Below are positions 4,740-9,151 of a stretch of DNA of 9,151 nucleotides, piece by piece. Origin of the DNA: an uncultured Candidatus Soleaferrea sp. (GTDB taxonomy: Bacteria; Bacillota; Clostridia; Oscillospirales; Ruminococcaceae); contig CAKTAG010000038.1 of assembly GCA_934527325.1 (NCBI GenBank), positions 1-9,151 of the forward strand, in the 5' to 3' direction. Within the stretch, counting starts at the first letter, position 1. Each line of letters opens with the position of its first letter. Under the pieces are notes generated by a model. It worked only from the letters and a program-made list of their open reading frames with translations, did not search any database and had not been told where the DNA came from. The position numbers and the translations under genes were made by a program.

Positions 4740-7178
4740 ATGTTTAGTTTTAGTGGATTTACAGAAAAAGCAAATCAAGTTTTGAACTATGCAATTTCAA
4801 TAGCCTCAGATATGGGGCATTCTTATATAGGTAGTGAACATATATTATTAGGTTTTTTTCTTGAAGGAACAGGAATTGCTTATACTGTATTGGCAGAAAA
4901 TGGTGTGAAAAGCTCAGAAATTCAGAAAAAAATTTTAGAAATATCACCTTTAGCTCAAAAAACACATCTATCTGTAGATAATTTTACACCTAGAACAAAA
5001 TTGATTTTAGAAAACGCTATACTACAAGCTAAAGCTATGGGTAACCAATATGTAGGTACAGAACATCTATTGATTGCAATTTTAAATGAGTACGATTGCT
5101 ATGCTGTTAGGTTTCTTCAAGAAACAGGTGCAAATATCAACCTTATTATAAAAAGCCTTAAAAAAGTTGTTACTGGTGCCGACTTAAAAAATGAAGCTAA
5201 TTTTAACAACGACAAAAATTCAGCAACACCAAATTTAGATAAATTTAGCAAAGATTTAACTTATGAAGCTACTAAAGGCAGGTTGGACCCTGTAATAGGT
5301 AGACAAAAAGAAATAGAACGAGTTATTCAAATTTTAACCAGAAGAACAAAAAATAATCCTTGTTTAATAGGTGAACCTGGTGTAGGTAAAACAGCTATTG
5401 CTGAAGGGTTGGCTCAAAAAATTATTTCTGGTGAAGTCCCAGAAATTTTAAAAAATAAAAGAGTAGTTTGTATAGATTTAGCTTCTATGTTAGCGGGTAC
5501 AAAGTACAGAGGTGACTTTGAAGAACGAATAAAAAATGTATTAACCGAAGTTGAAAATGCTGGAAATGTTATTTTATTTATTGATGAAATACACACTATT
5601 ATTGGTGCTGGTGGTGCCGAAGGTGCAATTGATGCTTCTAACATAATTAAACCTCAACTTGCTCGTGGAAAAATTCAATTAATTGGTGCTACTACTTTAG
5701 ATGAATATAGAAGATACATAGAAAAAGATTCTGCTTTAGAAAGAAGATTTCAAAGCATATTAGTAGATGAGCCAAATGAAGAAGATACTATTAAAATTCT
5801 TATGGGGTTAAAAGATAAATATGAAGCTCACCATAAAGTTAAAATAACAACAGATGCTATAAAGGCTGCCGTTAACTTATCTGTAAGGTATATAGCAGAT
5901 AGATTTTTACCAGATAAAGCTATTGATTTAATAGATGAAGCTGCTTCTAGAGTTAAATTAAGAGTTTTTACAGCTCCCTCTAATTTAAAAGATTTAGAGA
6001 GTAAAATAAAAAAACTATCTCAAGAAAAAGAGGAAGCTATAAATTCGCAAAATTTTGAATTTGCCGCTAAAATAAGAGACGATGAAAAAGATTTAAAACA
6101 ACAATTAAACAGCTTAAAACAAAATTGGGAAAAAGAAAACGCTCATAACCAAAATGAAGTTACCGCAGAAGATATTGCTCAAATAGTATCTATTTCAACC
6201 GGTATAGAAGTAACGCAAATTACAAAAAAACAAAGTGAACGTTTGTTAAACCTAGAAAAAGAACTTCATAATGTAATAGTTGGGCAAGAAGAAGCCGTTA
6301 GCGCTATAGCAAAAGCAGTAAGGCGCGGTAGAGCTGGGCTTAAAGACCCAAACAGACCCATTGGTTCTTTTATATTTTTAGGCCCTACAGGTGTTGGTAA
6401 AACTCAACTTTGTAAAGCATTATCTGTTTGCTTATTTGGTGATGAAAATGCAATGATACGTCTTGATATGTCTGAATATATGGAAAAACATACTGTATCT
6501 AAATTAATAGGGTCCCCTCCAGGGTATGTTGGCTACGATGATGCTGGACAACTTACTGAAAAAGTAAGAAAAAAACCCTACTCTGTGATTTTATTTGATG
6601 AAATAGAAAAAGCACATCCAGATATTTTTAATATGTTATTACAAATTTTAGATGATGGTATTTTAACCGATTCTCAAGGAAGAAAAATTAATTTTAAAAA
6701 CACTGTAATAATTATGACTTCAAATATAGGTGCTAAACTTATAACTGAAAAAAAAGAGTTCGGATTTACTGTTAATAGTAATTTGGAACAAACAAAAAGT
6801 AATGAAGCTATAAAATCTGATGTTATTAATGAACTAAAAAAAGTTTTTAAACCAGAGTTTTTAAACAGAGTAGATGAAATTATTGTTTTTCAAAAACTTA
6901 CTAAAGAAGAAATATACCAAATTACAGATAAAATGCTTTCTGCTTTAATTTTAAAAATTAATAATATAGGAATCAACATAGAATTTTCTAAAGAAGCAAA
7001 AGAAAAAATAGCAGAAATTGGTTACGACCCTATATATGGTGCCAGACCTTTAAAAAGGGCTATACAATCAAACATCGAAGATAAATTAGCCGAATTTATA
7101 TTGGATAAGACATTTGTTGCTGGAGACAATATTTTATGTACAATTAAAGATGATAATTTTTATTTTAAAAAAAATTAA
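4740..7178 (+). CDS. clpC: ClpC, Hsp100/AAA+ unfoldase of the ClpCP protease
   Basis: Hexameric ATP-driven unfoldase that threads tagged substrates into ClpP; in this system it receives phosphoarginine-marked proteins. The 812-residue length is normal for ClpC. Two Clp N-repeats span about 4-145 (SYIGSEHILLG, QYVGTEHLLIA). AAA-1 has Walker A GEPGVGKTA (211-219) and Walker B VILFIDE (277-283). The middle coiled-coil domain (about 411-465) carries a UVR-like segment, NFEFAAKIRDDE. AAA-2 has Walker A GPTGVGKT (548-555), Walker B VILFDE (616-621) and GYVGYD (595-600). The ClpP-docking loop appears as EFGF (673-676), and the C-terminal D2 domain contains YGARPLKRAIQ (766-776). One oddity is that the segment usually reading WTGIPV before AAA-2 reads STGIEV (486-491). 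The ATG has AAGGA 10 nt upstream. Last gene of the mcsA-mcsB-clpC block; no terminator is visible after it. Confidence 0.96.
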   Translation: MFSFSGFTEKANQVLNYAISIASDMGHSYIGSEHILLGFFLEGTGIAYTVLAENGVKSSEIQKKILEISPLAQKTHLSVDNFTPRTKLILENAILQAKAMGNQYVGTEHLLIAILNEYDCYAVRFLQETGANINLIIKSLKKVVTGADLKNEANFNNDKNSATPNLDKFSKDLTYEATKGRLDPVIGRQKEIERVIQILTRRTKNNPCLIGEPGVGKTAIAEGLAQKIISGEVPEILKNKRVVCIDLASMLAGTKYRGDFEERIKNVLTEVENAGNVILFIDEIHTIIGAGGAEGAIDASNIIKPQLARGKIQLIGATTLDEYRRYIEKDSALERRFQSILVDEPNEEDTIKILMGLKDKYEAHHKVKITTDAIKAAVNLSVRYIADRFLPDKAIDLIDEAASRVKLRVFTAPSNLKDLESKIKKLSQEKEEAINSQNFEFAAKIRDDEKDLKQQLNSLKQNWEKENAHNQNEVTAEDIAQIVSISTGIEVTQITKKQSERLLNLEKELHNVIVGQEEAVSAIAKAVRRGRAGLKDPNRPIGSFIFLGPTGVGKTQLCKALSVCLFGDENAMIRLDMSEYMEKHTVSKLIGSPPGYVGYDDAGQLTEKVRKKPYSVILFDEIEKAHPDIFNMLLQILDDGILTDSQGRKINFKNTVIIMTSNIGAKLITEKKEFGFTVNSNLEQTKSNEAIKSDVINELKKVFKPEFLNRVDEIIVFQKLTKEEIYQITDKMLSALILKINNIGINIEFSKEAKEKIAEIGYDPIYGARPLKRAIQSNIEDKLAEFILDKTFVAGDNILCTIKDDNFYFKKN

Positions 7179-7215
7179 CTCAAACATCTAATATTTATAT
7201 AAGGAAGAAACCAAA

Positions 7216-8094
7216 TTGAATTTTTTTAATATTTTATTTCATTCAAAATACAAATTCAAAATAAAACATATGTTGATATTGCTTGTTTTTTTCATTTTAA
7301 GTTTTATTTTTACTTACAATATTGTAATAAAAAAAATTTATAATTGTTTTGCAAACAGTACCACCAATGATGTTTTAAGTACAACTAACAATTATAAAAC
7401 AAAAACTGTAAAAAATAATAAAATTTTATTAAATAAAATTTTCAATCATGCTGTTCCAGAATCTAACATTACTGTTGAAGATACCTATTTTAATGATGTT
7501 ATTTTTATTGGAGATTCTATAACAAACGGTATACAATTATATAAAACTGCAAAATGCGCTGATATAGTTTCTAAAACTGGTCTTAATATTGAATCAATTA
7601 TAAAAGAACCTATTGAAATAAATAACCAAACACTATCTGTTTTACAAGCTATTAAACAATCTAATAAAAACAAAATTTACATTATGATTGGTTCTAATGG
7701 CATAGGTTGGTTAAAAATAGATTACATGGTAAACCTTTATAAAGATTGGCTTACGCAACTTAGAGCTGAAATACCAAATAGCATAATATATGTTCAGTCT
7801 GTTCTTCCTATTACCAAAGAACTTTCAGATTATAACCAAAAAAAAAATGATTGCTTAACTAACAGTAAAATAGATGAATACAACAACGCTGTATTTAATA
7901 TGTGTAAAGAAAATCACTTTTTTTATTTAAATGTGGCCGAAGCTTTTAAAGGTAATGATGGATTTTTACCTAAAGATGCTAGCCCTGTTGATGGTATGCA
8001 TATTAACTCTAATTATTATAATATATGGTTGGATTATATAAAAACTCACATTATCAGCGATTCTGTTGCTAAAAATGTAAGAAATTTATTATAA
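7216..8094 (+). CDS. Membrane-anchored SGNH/GDSL-family hydrolase
   Basis: Predicted extracytoplasmic serine esterase or acetylhydrolase. The 292-residue protein has one hydrophobic segment (about 18-37) after a short basic N-terminus, so it is probably held by a signal anchor with the catalytic domain outside. SGNH blocks are visible: GDSI with Ser101, GSN with Asn161, and DGMH giving the Asp259/His262 pair. The stretch between the membrane segment and about residue 90 is polar and low in complexity, likely a linker. The start is TTG at 7216, with AAGGAAG 8 nt upstream; no better start exists. Related genes in Clostridia often sit beside DUF4358 lipoproteins and MBOAT acyltransferases in envelope polysaccharide modification loci (family knowledge); only the DUF4358 partner is seen here. 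The substrate cannot be told from sequence. The 37 bp after clpC hold no terminator, so some read-through from clpC is possible. Confidence 0.85.
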   Translation: MNFFNILFHSKYKFKIKHMLILLVFFILSFIFTYNIVIKKIYNCFANSTTNDVLSTTNNYKTKTVKNNKILLNKIFNHAVPESNITVEDTYFNDVIFIGDSITNGIQLYKTAKCADIVSKTGLNIESIIKEPIEINNQTLSVLQAIKQSNKNKIYIMIGSNGIGWLKIDYMVNLYKDWLTQLRAEIPNSIIYVQSVLPITKELSDYNQKKNDCLTNSKIDEYNNAVFNMCKENHFFYLNVAEAFKGNDGFLPKDASPVDGMHINSNYYNIWLDYIKTHIISDSVAKNVRNLL

Positions 8095-8102
8095 AAAGAA
8101 AG

Positions 8103-8606
8103 GTGGTTATAAAAATAAAACACTATAAGTTACAAACTTTTATTATAACTTTATTTGCATTAATTGCAATAACAATGTGTAGTGGATGTAAAAAATCAAA
8201 TACCGTTGATTTAACTACAAAAAGTATTGCCGCTACTATAAAACAAGATATTGTTTTTAAAGATGAGCTACAAAATATTGATGACAAAAATATATTGCAA
8301 AAAATATATCCAGATATGAACTTTGATTATATAACTGATTTTACTGTTTTTACAAGTTCTTCTGGTGCTACTGCTGAAGAAATTGCTGTGTTTAAATTAA
8401 AAAACAATGCGTATATACCTAGTGTAAAACAATCTATAGAAAACCATATAAATGACCAAATAACTAATTTTGAAAATTACGTACCTGAAGAAATCTATAA
8501 AATAAAAAACAGTGTAATGAATATAAACAACAATATTATTCTTTATGTAGCTTGCGATACTCCAATAGATGTTGAAACTTTGTTGGTAAAATTATATAAT
8601 AAATAA
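8103..8606 (+). CDS. DUF4358 family lipoprotein
   Basis: A secreted, probably lipid-anchored protein of unknown function. A basic start and a hydrophobic stretch lead to MCSGC, where the last Cys (residue 29) is the likely lipidation site; Cys at -3 is unusual, but Gly at -1 fits. The mature part resembles DUF4358: a compact 130-odd residue domain with a YPDMNFDYITDF-type opening, EEIAVFKLKN in the middle and a YVPEEIYKIKNSV stretch followed by a buried strand. The start is uncertain. GTG at 8103 lies inside the Shine-Dalgarno-like AAAGGTGG (8099-8106), whereas 8 nt beyond that element is ATA at 8115 in the same frame, giving MKHYKLQTF. Signal peptide and lipobox are kept either way. It lies 8 bp after the SGNH hydrolase stop, so the two are almost certainly one transcript and probably act together at the cell surface (inference). 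Confidence 0.82.
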   Translation: MVIKIKHYKLQTFIITLFALIAITMCSGCKKSNTVDLTTKSIAATIKQDIVFKDELQNIDDKNILQKIYPDMNFDYITDFTVFTSSSGATAEEIAVFKLKNNAYIPSVKQSIENHINDQITNFENYVPEEIYKIKNSVMNINNNIILYVACDTPIDVETLLVKLYNK

Positions 8607-8615
8607 ATACACTAT

Positions 8616-8621
8616 TATAAT
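8616..8621 (+). promoter_or_regulatory. Possible -10 element of the rubrerythrin promoter
   Basis: A perfect TATAAT lies in the 39-bp gap before the rubrerythrin gene, 24 bp ahead of its ATG, giving a predicted leader of under 20 nt. No good -35 is found at 16-18 bp spacing (TATATA at 8593-8598 is the best), so this is a weak call in A+T-rich DNA. A strong AGGAGG site follows, which suggests the gene is highly expressed by whatever promoter drives it. Confidence 0.3.
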
Positions 8622-8645
8622 ATATTACTTTAGGAGGATTTTATT

Positions 8646-9151
8646 ATGAATTTACATGGTTCAAAAACAGAACAAAATTTAATTGCTGCTTTTTCAGGTG
8701 AATCACAAGCAAGAAATAAATACACTTTTTATGCATCTCAAGCTAAAAAAGAAGGTTTTAACCAAATTGCTTCTATATTTCAAGAAACAGCAGATAACGA
8801 AAAGGCGCATGCTAAAATATGGTTTAAAGCTCTTAATGATGGTAACACACCCTTAACTGCAAAAAATTTAGAAGATGCTGCCAACGGAGAACATTATGAG
8901 TGGTCTGAAATGTATAAAAAATTTGCAGATGATGCTCGCCAAGAAGGATTTTACCAACTAGCAGTATTATTTGAAAAAGTTGCAGAAATAGAAAAAACAC
9001 ATCAAGAAAGGTACCTTAAACTTTTAGAAAATATAAAAAATGATTCTGTTTTTAATAAACAATTTGCAACAACTTGGAAGTGTAGTAATTGTGGTTATAC
9101 CCTTTCATCTAAGTCTGCTCCAGAAAAATGCCCTGCTTGTTCTCATCCAAC
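8646..9151 (+). CDS. rbr: Rubrerythrin (C-terminus cut by window edge)
   Basis: Cytoplasmic non-haem iron protein that reduces hydrogen peroxide in anaerobes, drawing electrons through its rubredoxin domain. The visible 168 residues cover the four-helix diiron domain and most of the rubredoxin tail. Likely iron ligands are E19 (SGESQARNKY), E52 and H55 (NEKAH), E82 and E85 (GEHYEW), and E116 and H119 (EKTH). The rubredoxin site has C146/C149 (CSNCGY) and C162/C165 (CPACSHP). Family length is about 190, so roughly 20 residues are missing beyond the edge. The start ATG has TAGGAGG 8 nt upstream. It follows the DUF4358 gene by 39 bp on the same strand but is probably a separate oxidative-stress unit. 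Clostridial rubrerythrins are often under PerR control; no convincing PerR box is seen here. Confidence 0.95.
   Translation, partial: MNLHGSKTEQNLIAAFSGESQARNKYTFYASQAKKEGFNQIASIFQETADNEKAHAKIWFKALNDGNTPLTAKNLEDAANGEHYEWSEMYKKFADDARQEGFYQLAVLFEKVAEIEKTHQERYLKLLENIKNDSVFNKQFATTWKCSNCGYTLSSKSAPEKCPACSHP

Noticed and set aside
8613..8630. PerR-like half site TTATAAT before rubrerythrin
   Set aside because: Only one half of the TTATAATnATTATAA palindrome is present, and it coincides with a -10 TATAAT, so it is not informative.

Overview
The window looks like chromosomal DNA of a low-GC Firmicute, most likely an anaerobic member of the Clostridia. The DNA is strongly A+T-rich, ribosome binding sites are of the AGGAGG type, and the gene set fits: the McsA-McsB-ClpC protein quality control operon, the non-mevalonate isoprenoid gene ispE, a DUF4358 lipoprotein and a rubrerythrin. 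TGG encodes Trp and both TAA and TGA serve as stops, so the standard bacterial code applies. No phage, CRISPR array, tRNA or rRNA is visible.

Layout. (1) 1-1510, minus strand: the N-terminal 503 codons of a valyl-tRNA synthetase of the archaeal/Rickettsia type, running off the left edge. (2) 1511-1841: non-coding, very A+T-rich DNA holding a well-formed valS promoter, an inverted repeat beside its -35 box, and a promoter-like pair facing the other way. No T-box leader is present. (3) 1842-2141, minus strand: a solitary 99-residue zinc-ribbon plus helix-turn-helix protein resembling IS1 InsA, with its own promoter but no transposase catalytic partner. (4) 2273-7178, plus strand: ispE, mcsA, mcsB and clpC, tightly spaced. 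ispE appears to start at a CTG codon. (5) 7216-8606, plus strand: a membrane-anchored SGNH/GDSL hydrolase and a DUF4358 lipoprotein, probably cotranscribed with each other. (6) 8646-9151, plus strand: a rubrerythrin with its own strong ribosome binding site, cut by the right edge.

How the genes work together. McsB is a protein arginine kinase, McsA its zinc-containing activator, and ClpC the Hsp100 unfoldase that takes phosphoarginine-tagged proteins and feeds them to ClpP. In Bacillus this operon begins with ctsR, the heat-shock repressor. Here ispE stands directly before mcsA, and neither ctsR nor a recognisable CtsR or CIRCE operator is seen. The SGNH hydrolase and the DUF4358 lipoprotein both act outside the membrane, probably in cell-envelope polymer modification (inference). 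Rubrerythrin is a peroxide-reducing diiron protein of anaerobes.

I did not find a clearly undescribed multi-gene system. The points most worth checking are the CTG start of ispE, the ispE-for-ctsR arrangement, the archaeal-type ValRS in a Firmicute, and the orphan InsA-like protein.
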